DNA from: Neoactinobaculum massilliense | GTDB lineage: Bacteria > Actinomycetota > Actinomycetes > Actinomycetales > Actinomycetaceae | Length of the DNA: 64,000 nucleotides | Assembly: GCF_900604955.1 (NCBI RefSeq) | Contig: NZ_UWPE01000001.1 | Span: forward strand, 682,001-746,000 | Direction: 5' to 3' | Shown here: piece after piece, positions 1-7,932 of the stretch | Numbering within the stretch: position 1 is the stretch's first letter | How the letters are laid out: each line of letters begins with the position of its first letter | The notes under the pieces: generated by a model | Databases searched by the model: none | Seen by the model: only the letters and a program-made list of their open reading frames with translations | What the model was told of the DNA's origin: nothing | Program-made: the position numbers and the translations under genes

Positions 1-544
1 GCACACGCTCACGCCCGCCCAGATCCAACCCCTCCGTCGGCTCATCAAGCACCAGAAGTTCCGGGTTGGGCATGAGTGCGCGGGCGATACCCAGCCGCTT
101 GCGTTCACCGCTGGAAAGCACCCCCACCCTGCGCTGCGCGATGCCCTCCAAGCCGAGCGCCGCTAGGAGCCGGCCCGCCCGCGCGTCGTCGGACTCATCG
201 AATTCTTCCCGCCACGCAGCTAGGTGACCGTAGGCGGCCGTCCGAACGGACTCAAAAACCGTCTCATCATCCGGGACCATCGCATCAACGGCGGCGGATG
301 TCATGCCAATAAAACTGCGCAGTTCGGACAGGTCCGTTCCACCCAGTTTCTCCCCCACCACCTCGGCCTGACCGGAGGTGGGGAACACGCGCCCGGCAAT
401 GAGCTGGACCAGGGTGGATTTCCCGGCGCCGTTGGGCCCCAGGATCACCCACCGCTCCCCCTCATTCACGGTCCAGGAGACGGAGTCAAGAATGGTGGTT
501 CCCGAGCGGCGCACGGTAGCTCCGCGGACTGTCAACACATGCAT
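1..544 (-). CDS. ABC transporter ATP-binding protein (3' end outside window)
   Basis: This is the nucleotide-binding subunit of an ABC transporter; the substrate cannot be told from the sequence. The ATG at 544 opens a frame that continues off the left edge, so about 181 residues are visible. Walker A GPNGAGKST lies at about residues 36-44, the ABC signature reads LSSGERKR (LSSGE in place of the usual LSGGE), and Walker B is LLVLDEPTEGLDL close to the edge. The gene is 28 bp downstream of glgA on the same strand, but glycogen metabolism has no known need for it. The single-domain layout resembles ModF/iron-complex type ATPases, which is only a resemblance. The family call is secure and the function is open. 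Confidence 0.85.
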   Translation of the reverse strand, partial: MHVLTVRGATVRRSGTTILDSVSWTVNEGERWVILGPNGAGKSTLVQLIAGRVFPTSGQAEVVGEKLGGTDLSELRSFIGMTSAAVDAMVPDDETVFESVRTAAYGHLAAWREEFDESDDARAGRLLAALGLEGIAQRRVGVLSSGERKRLGIARALMPNPELLVLDEPTEGLDLGGRERV

Positions 545-572
545 ATTTCCACCCTAGCGGAGCAGATCCGCA

Positions 573-1805
573 CTAGCCGAGAATGTCCGTGTAGAAACGG
601 AGCGTTTGCCGGGCAATTTCATCCCAGGAGAATTCGCGCTCCACCCGCTCCCGTCCGGCCCTGCCCATGGCGGCCGCGCGCTGCGGATCACCAACCATTG
701 CCGCCAGGCGCTCACCCAGATCCTTCTCAAACTGCTCCGGATCAAGCGGCGTGCCCGTGCCATCCTGTTTCTGCTCAATCGGCACCAGGAGACCGGTTTC
801 TCCGTCCACGATGCAGTCCGGTATTCCGCCCGTGTTCGTGCCCACCACCGGCAGGCCGCAGGCCATCGCCTCCAGATTGACGATGCCGAGCGGCTCATAG
901 ATGGAAGGCGTGACAAACGTAGTGGAGCAGGATTCGAGGGCCACAATGTCCGCGTGGGGCAGGTGTTCTTCGATCCACACGACGCCGGGGCGGGAAGCTT
1001 GAAGATCGCGCACGAGGGTACGTGTTTCCGCCGCAATTTCAGGGGTGTCCGGCGCGCCGGCCAGGAGAATTACCTGCGCCTCCTCCACGTAGCGCAGCGC
1101 CCGCAGCAGGAACGGAACACCTTTCTGACGGGTAACTCGCCCTACGAAGATGACGGTGGGCTTCTCCGGATCGAGTCCCGTACGCGTCCGGAAAATTGCG
1201 CGCGCCTCCTCCCATTCCGTCTCACTGTGGGGCGCCCGCCAGGCCTCCAGATCAATGCCGTTGTGAATCACCCGCACGCGATTCGGGTCCACAGATGGGT
1301 AGGCGCGCAGAATGTCCTCGCGCATGCCACGCGATACGGCAACAATGCCCGCCGCATCCTCGTAAGCGGTGCGCTCCGCCCAGGAGGAGAGCTCGTAACC
1401 CCCACCCAGTTGCTCACGTTTCCACGGACGCAGCGGTTCGAGGGAATGAGCGGATACCACGTGGGGAATACCGTGGTAGAGATGGGCCAGATGCCCGGCC
1501 ATATTTGCGTACCACGTGTGTGAATGGACAATGTCTGCACCGGCAATGTCCTCCACCATGGTGAGATCCGTTCCCAGCGCCTTGAGGGCACCATTAGCCT
1601 TCCCCAGCGCGTCCGGTGCCGAATATCCGGTGAGATTCACGCCGTCCGGCACATCCGCCAGCTCCGAAGGACTGCGTTCGCCGTCGAAGGCACGCACGTG
1701 TACCTCCGCCAGTGGAGCAAGAGCACGCGACAATTCCGTGACGTGCACGCCAGCGCCGCCATACACGTGGGGCGGATATTCACGAGTAAGAAGATCTATG
1801 CGCAT
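573..1805 (-). CDS. glgA: Glycogen synthase, actinobacterial GlgA type
   Basis: This glucosyltransferase extends alpha-1,4-glucan chains or makes maltose-1-phosphate from ADP-glucose; actinobacterial members of this subgroup (also called GlgM) do the latter in mycobacteria. The GT-B fold is shown by the N-terminal LLTREYPP...YGGAGVHV segment that binds the sugar nucleotide, the FVGRVTRQKG hinge and the EPLGIVNLEAMACG acidic motif near residue 325. Its length of 410 aa is normal for the group. I chose ATG 1805 over GTG 1811 because it gives the family's usual N-terminus and puts a TAGGGT -10 element exactly 6 nt upstream, suggesting a leaderless mRNA. The gene diverges from glgC, which makes its ADP-glucose substrate. 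Confidence 0.93.
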   Translation of the reverse strand: MRIDLLTREYPPHVYGGAGVHVTELSRALAPLAEVHVRAFDGERSPSELADVPDGVNLTGYSAPDALGKANGALKALGTDLTMVEDIAGADIVHSHTWYANMAGHLAHLYHGIPHVVSAHSLEPLRPWKREQLGGGYELSSWAERTAYEDAAGIVAVSRGMREDILRAYPSVDPNRVRVIHNGIDLEAWRAPHSETEWEEARAIFRTRTGLDPEKPTVIFVGRVTRQKGVPFLLRALRYVEEAQVILLAGAPDTPEIAAETRTLVRDLQASRPGVVWIEEHLPHADIVALESCSTTFVTPSIYEPLGIVNLEAMACGLPVVGTNTGGIPDCIVDGETGLLVPIEQKQDGTGTPLDPEQFEKDLGERLAAMVGDPQRAAAMGRAGRERVEREFSWDEIARQTLRFYTDILG

Positions 1806-1811
1806 AATCAC

Positions 1812-1817
1812 ACCCTA
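1812..1817 (-). promoter_or_regulatory. -10 element of glgA (leaderless geometry)
   Basis: TAGGGT on the minus strand is followed by 6 nt and then the glgA ATG at 1805. No Shine-Dalgarno sequence precedes the ATG. A start site about 7 nt after the -10 would fall on or next to the A of ATG. No convincing -35 is visible. Confidence 0.5.
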
Positions 1818-1886
1818 CCGGTTCCGGACTCACACGCCCACAAAGTCCACACTCCGCACCGCTGCGTGGCATGCGTCACCATCCGC

Positions 1887-1892
1887 TAGGCT
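1887..1892 (+). promoter_or_regulatory. -10 element of glgC (leaderless geometry)
   Basis: TAGGCT ends 6 nt before the glgC ATG at 1899, and no Shine-Dalgarno sequence lies between. The geometry matches that of the divergent glgA promoter 70 bp away. A -35 is not recognisable. Confidence 0.5.
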
Positions 1893-1898
1893 ATAGAT

Positions 1899-3152
1899 AT
1901 GACAAAGAATCCGAGGGTCCTCGCTATCGTCTTGGCCGGCGGCGAGGGCAAGCGTCTCATGCCTCTCACCAAGGACCGAGCAAAGCCGGCCGTCCCCTTT
2001 GGGGGAATCTATCGGCTCATTGATTTCTCTCTATCAAACATTGTTAACTCCGGTTTTCTCCAGGTAGTGGTGCTCACCCAATACAAGTCCCACTCCCTGG
2101 ATCGCCATATTTCCCGCACCTGGCGTATGTCCAATCTGCTGGGAAACTACGTGGCCCCGGTGCCGGCCCAGCAGCGCGTGGGTAAGTCCTGGTATTTAGG
2201 CAGCGCGGACGCCATCTACCAGTCCCTCAACGTCATTGAGGATGAAAAACCGGACTACGTGGTGGTGACGGGTGCGGACAACATTTATCGCATGGATTTC
2301 TCACAGATGCTCGAGCAGCACCTGGAGATGGGATTTGATCTCACCATTGCGGGTATTCGCCAGCCCATGGAACTGGCTCCGTCCTTCGGAGTGATTGATA
2401 CGGATAAAGAGGACGCCCGCAAGGTCACCCGCTTCCTAGAAAAGCCGCAGGACACCACGGGGCTGGGGCTACCGGACGCGCCGGACCAGTTCCTTGCCTC
2501 CATGGGCAACTACATTTTCACCACGGATGCGCTCTACGACGTGCTCAATCAGGATGCGGAGGATTCCTCGTCCGCGCATGACATGGGCGGCTCGATTGTG
2601 CCCATGTTCGTTGAGGCCGCCAACTGCGGCGTCTACGACTTCTCGAAGAACCGCATCCCCGGGGAGGGCAACGAACTGGATCGCGACTACTGGCGTGACG
2701 TGGGCACCATTGACTCCTATTACGCGGCGAACATGGACCTCATCTCCGTGGTACCCGAATTCAACCTGTACAACGATCGCTGGCCCATCTACGCGGGCTA
2801 CACCGGGCTTCCACCGGCCAAGTTCGTCTATGGGCACCATGAGAGGCTCGGGCACGCCCTTGACTCCATCGTCTCCCCCGGCGTGATCATTTCCGGCGGC
2901 GAGGTGATGGGCTCCGTGCTCAGTCCCGGCGCACGTATTAATTCGTGGTCATCCGTACGCGAATCCGTACTGTTTGACCACGTCAACGTGGGGCGCAACG
3001 CCACCGTCATTCGCTCCATCGTGGATAAGAACGTGCAAATCGAGGAGGGCGCTCAGCTGGGGGTCAATCACGACTATGACCGCGAGCGCGGCTTCTATGT
3101 GAGCGATGGCGGTATCACCGTGGTACCGAAGAACGCGGTGGTACACCGGTAG
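1899..3152 (+). CDS. glgC: Glucose-1-phosphate adenylyltransferase (ADP-glucose pyrophosphorylase)
   Basis: GlgC makes ADP-glucose from glucose-1-phosphate and ATP, the committed step of bacterial glycogen synthesis. The protein has 417 aa, the family's normal size. The nucleotidyltransferase signature [13 protein letters not shown] and the KPAVPFGG loop are at residues 12-37. [20 protein letters not shown] and FLEKP follow in the order expected. The C-terminal part (about 300-400) is the left-handed beta-helix region, with SPGVIISGG and [15 protein letters not shown]. The start is supported by the family N-terminus; there is no ribosome binding site and the -10 lies 6 nt upstream. It is transcribed away from glgA. 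Confidence 0.96.
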   Translation: MTKNPRVLAIVLAGGEGKRLMPLTKDRAKPAVPFGGIYRLIDFSLSNIVNSGFLQVVVLTQYKSHSLDRHISRTWRMSNLLGNYVAPVPAQQRVGKSWYLGSADAIYQSLNVIEDEKPDYVVVTGADNIYRMDFSQMLEQHLEMGFDLTIAGIRQPMELAPSFGVIDTDKEDARKVTRFLEKPQDTTGLGLPDAPDQFLASMGNYIFTTDALYDVLNQDAEDSSSAHDMGGSIVPMFVEAANCGVYDFSKNRIPGEGNELDRDYWRDVGTIDSYYAANMDLISVVPEFNLYNDRWPIYAGYTGLPPAKFVYGHHERLGHALDSIVSPGVIISGGEVMGSVLSPGARINSWSSVRESVLFDHVNVGRNATVIRSIVDKNVQIEEGAQLGVNHDYDRERGFYVSDGGITVVPKNAVVHR

Positions 3153-3258
3153 GATGCCGCGTTCGGGGCCGGCGTGCCGGGCCGGTGCCCGCCGGATAAC
3201 CCGGGCGCGGTCTCGAGTTTGCCCGCGCGCGAATAAGGTGCCCGGGCGCATCGCCCAC

Positions 3259-3756
3259 TCAGATGCCCGGCCGCACCACGGCGTCGACCCGAAGCATCCG
3301 CGCGTCCAGGTCCGTCCAGTCCTCCGCGGTCACCAGGCGCCCCACGGAGAAGGTGGCCGTCGAGAAGCTCGCGTATCCCGCGGTCACACCGGGCGAATCC
3401 GGGGCCGCGAGCAGCGCGGTGGCCGCACTCATAGTGGGTTCGTGACCCACCACCAGTACGGTGTCCGCCTCCCCCGCGGTCGCTTTCACCAGTGCGACGA
3501 CGTCGCGCCACCCCGCACTGTAGAGGTCCCGTTCTACACGCACCGCGCCGGCTTTGATACCCGCGCGCGCAAGCGTCTCCCATGTTTCCTGCGTACGCGT
3601 GGCGCCCGAGACAAGCGCCAGGTCAATCGGAGTGAACTTCTCCAGGCGCGGCGCTTGGACGCGTACCTGGTCCCTGCCGTGCGGGGTGAGCGGACGGGAA
3701 AAATCTGAGGCGCCGCCGCCGGCCAGCCCGTGCCGCATGAGAATGAGCGTTTTCAC
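3259..3756 (-). CDS. SixA-like phosphohistidine phosphatase (histidine phosphatase family)
   Basis: The 165 aa protein belongs to the phosphoglycerate mutase-like histidine phosphatases. The catalytic RHG motif is at residues 8-10 (LILMRHGLA), a second conserved arginine sits in SGATRTQET, and the second catalytic histidine is in VVGHEPT near residue 104. Length and motif spacing fit SixA, which in E. coli dephosphorylates phosphohistidine on PtsO/NPr. Whether that is the substrate here is unknown. The start is GTG 3756; it has no Shine-Dalgarno sequence, and a TAGGGT hexamer lies 6 nt upstream inside the stop region of the ABC-F gene. The gene converges on glgC with 106 bp between them. Confidence 0.85.
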   Translation of the reverse strand: MKTLILMRHGLAGGGASDFSRPLTPHGRDQVRVQAPRLEKFTPIDLALVSGATRTQETWETLARAGIKAGAVRVERDLYSAGWRDVVALVKATAGEADTVLVVGHEPTMSAATALLAAPDSPGVTAGYASFSTATFSVGRLVTAEDWTDLDARMLRVDAVVRPGI

Positions 3757-3762
3757 GTCCCG

Positions 3763-3768
3763 ACCCTA
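3763..3768 (-). promoter_or_regulatory. -10 element of the SixA-like gene (leaderless geometry)
   Basis: TAGGGT is followed by 6 nt and the GTG start at 3756. It overlaps the last codons of the ABC-F gene, so the phosphatase may have its own leaderless transcript inside an apparent operon. Confidence 0.4.
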
Positions 3769-5382
3769 TGCCAGCGAGATGAGATCCAGGTAATCCTCTG
3801 ACCAGAGATCCTCATCCCCATCGGGCAGCAGTAGCACGCGCTCAGGCTTCAATGCGGCCACCGCACCCTCGTCGTGAGAGACCAGGATTACCGCACCCTC
3901 ATACTTGGCAAGCGCGGCCAGCACCTCGTCACGGGAGGCCGGGTCAAGATTGTTGGTTGGTTCGTCAAGCAGCAACACGTTCGCACCACTCACCACCAGC
4001 ATGGCCAGGGCCAGCCGTGTCTGTTCACCGCCGGAGAGCACGCCAGCGGGTTTGTCGGCGTCGGCCCCGGAGAAAAGGAAGGAACCCAGCACGGAACGCA
4101 GGCCCGTCTCGTCAAGGTTCGGGGGCGCCACGAAACGGAGATTGTCCACCACGGTCTTGTCGTTATCGATTGTTTCGTGTTCCTGAGCGTAGTAGCCAAG
4201 CTTAAGGCCATACCCGCGGATCACGTCACCCGAATCCGGCTGCTCCACGCCGGCCAGAATCTTGAGAAGCGTGGTTTTACCCGCGCCGTTGAGCCCCAGC
4301 ACCACCACACGGCTGCCACGATCAATGGCCAAATCGATACCGGTGAACACCTCAAGCGACCCGTAAGTTTTCGTCAGGCCCTTCGCCTGCAGCGGGGTGC
4401 GGCCCGCCGGGGCCGGATCCGGGAAACGCAGGTTCGCCACCCGATCCTCCTGCTGCACCTCTTCGAGCCCCTCAAGCAGTTTCTCCGCGCGGCGCGCCAT
4501 CTGCTGGGCGGCCACCGCCTTCGTGGCCTTCGCGTGAAGTTTCTCCGCCTGCGCCCGCAGCTGCGCCGCCTTCTTCTCCGCGTTCGCGCGCTCGCGGCGA
4601 CGGCGCCGCTCATCCGTCTCACGCTGCTTGAGATAGGCGTTCCACCCCATGGAGTACTGATCGAGTACGCCCCGGTTCGCATCCAGGTGCCAGATTGCCG
4701 TGGCCGTATCCTCCAGTAGTTCCACCGAGTGGGAAATCACCAGGAACCCGCCGGCATACGTTTTGAGGTGATCTCGCAGCCACACGATCGAATCATGGTC
4801 CAGGTGGTTGGTGGGCTCGTCCAGCAGCAGGGTGTCGGCCTGAGAAAAGAGGATGCGCGCCAATTCCACGCGCCGCCGCTGCCCACCGGAGAGCGTGTCC
4901 AGCGGCTGGTCGAGGAGACGCTCGGCCAGCCCCAGCGCCGCCGCCATCTGGGCCGCCTCCGCATTCGCCGCGTAACCGCCAGCCGCCGTGAATTCGTCAT
5001 TGATACGCACGTAGCGCTCCATGGCCTTTTCCTGCTTCGCCCCGCTCAGCGTGGACATCTCATGTTCGGCTTTGCGCAGCCGGCGAAGCAGCGCACCAAT
5101 TCCACGCGCCTCAAGAATGCGATCACGGACACGCTCCTGGCCGTTGCCCACATGCGTATCCTGCGGGAGATAACCAATCGAACCGCCGCGCCCCACCGTA
5201 CCCTCATGCTCCACCAGCGTGGAGGCGTTCGGATCATCCGCAAGCAGCCTCATGAGCGTAGTTTTTCCCGCACCGTTACGCCCCACCAGCCCGATCCGGT
5301 CCCCCTTGGCAATCTGGAACGTGGCGTGACAAAGGAGCGCGCGGGCTCCAATGCGGATACTGAGGTCATTGGCGGTAATCAT
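3766..5382 (-). CDS. ABC-F family ATPase
   Basis: The protein has tandem ABC domains and no membrane domain, as in ABC-F proteins that act on the ribosome (translation factors of the EttA/Uup kind or antibiotic target protection). Domain 1 has Walker A GRNGAGKTT and LLLDEPTNHLD; domain 2 has GLNGAGKTT and LLLDEPTNNLD. The signatures are LSGGQRRRVELAR and LSGGEQTRLALAM. A basic coiled linker rich in Arg, Lys and Ala (about residues 235-310) joins them, where the ribosome-contacting P-site tRNA interaction motif lies in this family. ATG 5382 (MITANDLSIRIG) was chosen over an upstream in-frame start at 5433 because it matches the family and has TAGAGT 7 nt upstream. The length is then 538 aa. 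Confidence 0.9.
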   Translation of the reverse strand: MITANDLSIRIGARALLCHATFQIAKGDRIGLVGRNGAGKTTLMRLLADDPNASTLVEHEGTVGRGGSIGYLPQDTHVGNGQERVRDRILEARGIGALLRRLRKAEHEMSTLSGAKQEKAMERYVRINDEFTAAGGYAANAEAAQMAAALGLAERLLDQPLDTLSGGQRRRVELARILFSQADTLLLDEPTNHLDHDSIVWLRDHLKTYAGGFLVISHSVELLEDTATAIWHLDANRGVLDQYSMGWNAYLKQRETDERRRRRERANAEKKAAQLRAQAEKLHAKATKAVAAQQMARRAEKLLEGLEEVQQEDRVANLRFPDPAPAGRTPLQAKGLTKTYGSLEVFTGIDLAIDRGSRVVVLGLNGAGKTTLLKILAGVEQPDSGDVIRGYGLKLGYYAQEHETIDNDKTVVDNLRFVAPPNLDETGLRSVLGSFLFSGADADKPAGVLSGGEQTRLALAMLVVSGANVLLLDEPTNNLDPASRDEVLAALAKYEGAVILVSHDEGAVAALKPERVLLLPDGDEDLWSEDYLDLISLA

Positions 5383-5389
5383 CCCGGCA

Positions 5390-5395
5390 ACTCTA
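5390..5395 (-). promoter_or_regulatory. -10 element of the ABC-F gene (leaderless geometry)
   Basis: TAGAGT lies 7 nt before ATG 5382 on the minus strand, with no Shine-Dalgarno sequence. It sits back to back with the -10 of the divergent gene only 8 bp away. Confidence 0.45.
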
Positions 5396-5403
5396 CCGCG
5401 CGG

Positions 5404-5409
5404 CATACT
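5404..5409 (+). promoter_or_regulatory. -10 element of the small membrane protein gene
   Basis: CATACT ends 6 nt before the ATG at 5416 and there is no Shine-Dalgarno sequence. The whole intergenic space is 33 bp, so any -35 would lie inside the ABC-F coding start. Confidence 0.4.
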
Positions 5410-5415
5410 GGTGGC

Positions 5416-5811
5416 ATGCGCGATGCGGAACACAAGGCCATAACGGACGACGCCGAATCGATCATGGGCAGCGCCACGGGGATCGGATCGAATCCGCCCG
5501 TGCCTGGCGCACGCCGCGTCTCACCGGCTCCGGCACCGCGTGCGTTTCGGGTACTGGTGGTGGTCATGGCAGCCAGCGTGGTGGCTGCTGCCGTGGCGGA
5601 CTCCGTGCCCGCACGGCTCATCGCGTGGGGCGTGGCGGCACTGGCCTTCGTGTGGTGGGCGGCGGCGCTGGGCCGCGAGCAGGCACGGCTCCACCACCGG
5701 GGCGAATCAATGAATCGCCGAGCCGGCATGGCGGTGGGGGTGACCGGCGCCACCGGGTTTATTGCCGTGGCGGCCACCGGCGTGCTGCTGGCGCAGGCAC
5801 TGGTAGCCTAG
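5416..5811 (+). CDS. Small membrane protein of unknown function
   Basis: This 131 aa protein is not recognised. The first 45 residues are polar with a proline-rich stretch. They are followed by two hydrophobic segments (about 45-75, possibly a hairpin with a short turn, and 105-130), separated by a basic loop with REQARLHHR. This suggests an integral membrane protein with a cytoplasmic N-terminus. The frame is open much further upstream, but those residues are antisense to the ABC-F gene. ATG 5416 is preferred because a -10 element lies 6 nt before it. It converges on the DUF59 gene with a 15 bp gap. Confidence 0.6.
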   Translation: MRDAEHKAITDDAESIMGSATGIGSNPPVPGARRVSPAPAPRAFRVLVVVMAASVVAAAVADSVPARLIAWGVAALAFVWWAAALGREQARLHHRGESMNRRAGMAVGVTGATGFIAVAATGVLLAQALVA

Positions 5812-5826
5812 CGGGCCCGCCGTGCG

Positions 5827-6177
5827 CTAGATATTAAAGCCCAGCGCGCGGAGCATATCCCGGCCGTCATCGGTGATGCGCTGAGGTCCCCACGGTGGCA
5901 GCCACACCCAGTTAATCTGAACCGAAGAGACAATCCCTTCCGTGGCCGCAGCCGTTTGCTGCTCAATAAGATCCGTGAGCGGGCATGCAGCCGATGTGAG
6001 CGTCATGTCAATGGTCGCGTCCGTGCCATCCGTGGTGACGCCGTACACCAGTCCCAGGTCCACCACGTTGATGCCCAGCTCCGGGTCAATGACGTCCTTG
6101 AGTGCTTCGAGCACAACATTCGGATCCACGTCCTCCTCCACCTTCCTGGTGAAGTCTGTGACCGCATCCTCACTCAT
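5827..6177 (-). CDS. sufT: SufT-like MIP18/DUF59 iron-sulfur assembly protein
   Basis: The protein is a single MIP18-family (DUF59) domain of 116 aa that helps deliver or mature Fe-S clusters. The family core PNVVLEALKDVIDPELGINVVDLGLVYG is present, as is the TSAACPLTDLIEQQ segment with its conserved cysteine, and the C-terminus ends in WVWLPPWGPQRIT. The start at ATG 6177 overlaps the end of sufU by 8 bp, giving translational coupling. An in-frame upstream extension to 6294 would overlap sufU for 125 bp and is rejected. It is the last gene of the SUF operon, its usual place in actinobacteria. Confidence 0.9.
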   Translation of the reverse strand: MSEDAVTDFTRKVEEDVDPNVVLEALKDVIDPELGINVVDLGLVYGVTTDGTDATIDMTLTSAACPLTDLIEQQTAAATEGIVSSVQINWVWLPPWGPQRITDDGRDMLRALGFNI

Positions 6178-6640
6178 CGCCTCTCTCCCTTCTTGCCAGG
6201 GCCTGATCGGTGGCGTCGCGAACAGCCATCCAACCGAGCAGCGCGCACTTAATTCGCATGGGGAATTTAGCCACTCCCTCAAAAGCGGCCGCATCCTCCA
6301 GCGCGGACATTTTTTCCGCCGTTAAATCATGCCCGCGCGAGTCCATGAGTTCGCGGAACGTGGCGTAGAGATCCGCCAGTTCGTCAATGGACCTGCCCTC
6401 CACCAGGTCATGCATGATGCCAATCGAGGCCTGCGAAATAGAGCAGCCGTCCCCCTGCCAGCCGAGTTTTTCCACCCGGCTACCGTCCTTGGACAGCTTC
6501 ACCTTGACGGTGATGCGATCCCCGCAGACGGGGTTCATCTGGAAACTCTCGCCCTCGGCATCCGCCAGGTCCTCCTCTCCGCTCCGCTCCCGCGCGGCGT
6601 CAAGAATGATCGCCTGGTACATCTCATCCATATCACTCAT
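6170..6640 (-). CDS. sufU: SUF system sulfur transfer protein SufU
   Basis: SufU accepts persulfide sulfur from SufS and passes it on; in Firmicutes and actinobacteria it is a zinc protein and not a scaffold. The zinc ligands expected of the family are visible: Asp and Cys in NPVCGDRIT (about residue 37), GDGCSISQAS (about 63-72) and the C-terminal KFPMRIKCALLGW cysteine (about 130). The length is 156 aa. The ATG overlaps the stop of sufS by one base, so the two are coupled. Confidence 0.93.
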   Translation of the reverse strand: MSDMDEMYQAIILDAARERSGEEDLADAEGESFQMNPVCGDRITVKVKLSKDGSRVEKLGWQGDGCSISQASIGIMHDLVEGRSIDELADLYATFRELMDSRGHDLTAEKMSALEDAAAFEGVAKFPMRIKCALLGWMAVRDATDQALARRERGDE

Positions 6641-7932
6641 TACTTCTCCACTCCAAAGTACGCACGCACCCCCGCAAGCGCATCCAAGAACGCGGCCACG
6701 TCGTCGACGTCGTTGTAGGGACCGAAGGACACCCTGTTCGACGCCGTCACGCCGAAGTGCGCGTGGATAGGTTGCGCGCAGTGATGACCGGTACGTATGG
6801 CCACGCCGGCGGCGTCGAGCACCTGACCGACGTCGTGGGGATGCACACCGTCCACGGTGAACGCGATAATGCCGGTGCGGTTCGCCCCATCCGCGGGGCC
6901 GAGCACCCGCACGCCCGGTATCTCCGCCATGCCGGCGAGCGTGCGCGCGGTGAGAGCCCGCTCCGAGGTGGCCACGTTTTCCATGCCGAGTTTCTCCAGG
7001 TAGCTCACCGCCTCAGCCAACCCGATGGCCTGCACCACCGGTTGGGTGCCCGCCTCAAAGCGGGCGGGCGGCGCCGCAAAGGTGGTGCGCTCCATGGTGA
7101 CCAGTTTGATCATGGAACCACCCGTGAGGAACGGAGGCAGGGCATTGAGCAGTTCGCGGCGCCCATAGAGCCCGCCAATCCCCGTGGGTCCCAGCATCTT
7201 GTGGCCGGAGAAGACGGCAAAATCCACGTCCAGCGCATGGACATTCACCGGCATGTGTGGCACAGACTGACACGCATCCAGCACCGTGATGGCGCCCACC
7301 GCTTTCGCCGCCGCCACGATCTGGGCAACGGGCGAGACCGCACCGGTCACGTTGGACACGTGCGTGAAGGCCACAATCTTGGTGGTGCTGTCAATCCGGT
7401 CCAGTGTGGCCGGGTCAATGCGCCCCTCGGGATCGAGGTCCAGCCAGCGCAACGTGGCCCCCGTGCGGGCCGCCAGCTCCTGCCACGGCACCAGGTTTGC
7501 GTGATGCTCAGCACGGGTGGTGACGATGGAATCACCCGGTGCGAGGCGAAACTTCTCCGTCAGCGCCGGATCATAGGCGCCGGCGTGGTCCGAATCGGCG
7601 AGCGCCTCCCCACGCCCCAGTGAGGCGTTGGAGCAGGCATAGGCGAGCAGGTTGAGCGCCGCGGTGGAACCCGAGGTCCACACAATCTCCCCCGGGTCCG
7701 CCCCCACGAAGGCGGCCACCGTGGCCCGCGCGTCCTCGAAGGCCAGCGTGGACTCGGCCGCGAGCGTGTGCGCGCCGCGCTTGACCGCACCATTGGTTTC
7801 GCTATCAAAACGAACCATGGCGTCCATCACCGCGCGGGGACGCTGAGAGGTGGCCCCGGAATCCAGGTAGACGAGCCGGTGCCCGTTCACCCGCCGGGAG
7901 AAAATAGGGAAATCACTACGCGGCGCTAGCAC
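6640..7932 (-). CDS. sufS: Cysteine desulfurase SufS
   Basis: This PLP enzyme removes sulfur from L-cysteine to feed Fe-S assembly. The 430 aa protein begins with FPIFSRRVNGHRLVYLDSGATSQRP. The PLP-binding lysine is in VFSGHKMLGPTGIGGLYG (about residue 245), and the active-site cysteine is in IRTGHHCAQPIH (about 385), giving the type II (SufS/CsdA) arrangement. The start is GTG 7932, which follows the sufC stop codon directly. An insertion near residues 90-120 (GRGEALADSDHAGAYDPALT) is longer than in many homologues. Confidence 0.95.
   Translation of the reverse strand: MLAPRSDFPIFSRRVNGHRLVYLDSGATSQRPRAVMDAMVRFDSETNGAVKRGAHTLAAESTLAFEDARATVAAFVGADPGEIVWTSGSTAALNLLAYACSNASLGRGEALADSDHAGAYDPALTEKFRLAPGDSIVTTRAEHHANLVPWQELAARTGATLRWLDLDPEGRIDPATLDRIDSTTKIVAFTHVSNVTGAVSPVAQIVAAAKAVGAITVLDACQSVPHMPVNVHALDVDFAVFSGHKMLGPTGIGGLYGRRELLNALPPFLTGGSMIKLVTMERTTFAAPPARFEAGTQPVVQAIGLAEAVSYLEKLGMENVATSERALTARTLAGMAEIPGVRVLGPADGANRTGIIAFTVDGVHPHDVGQVLDAAGVAIRTGHHCAQPIHAHFGVTASNRVSFGPYNDVDDVAAFLDALAGVRAYFGVEK

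Noticed and set aside
4729-5415. N-terminal extension of the small membrane protein
   Set aside because: The extension is antisense to the ABC-F gene; a -10 element lies just before ATG 5416.
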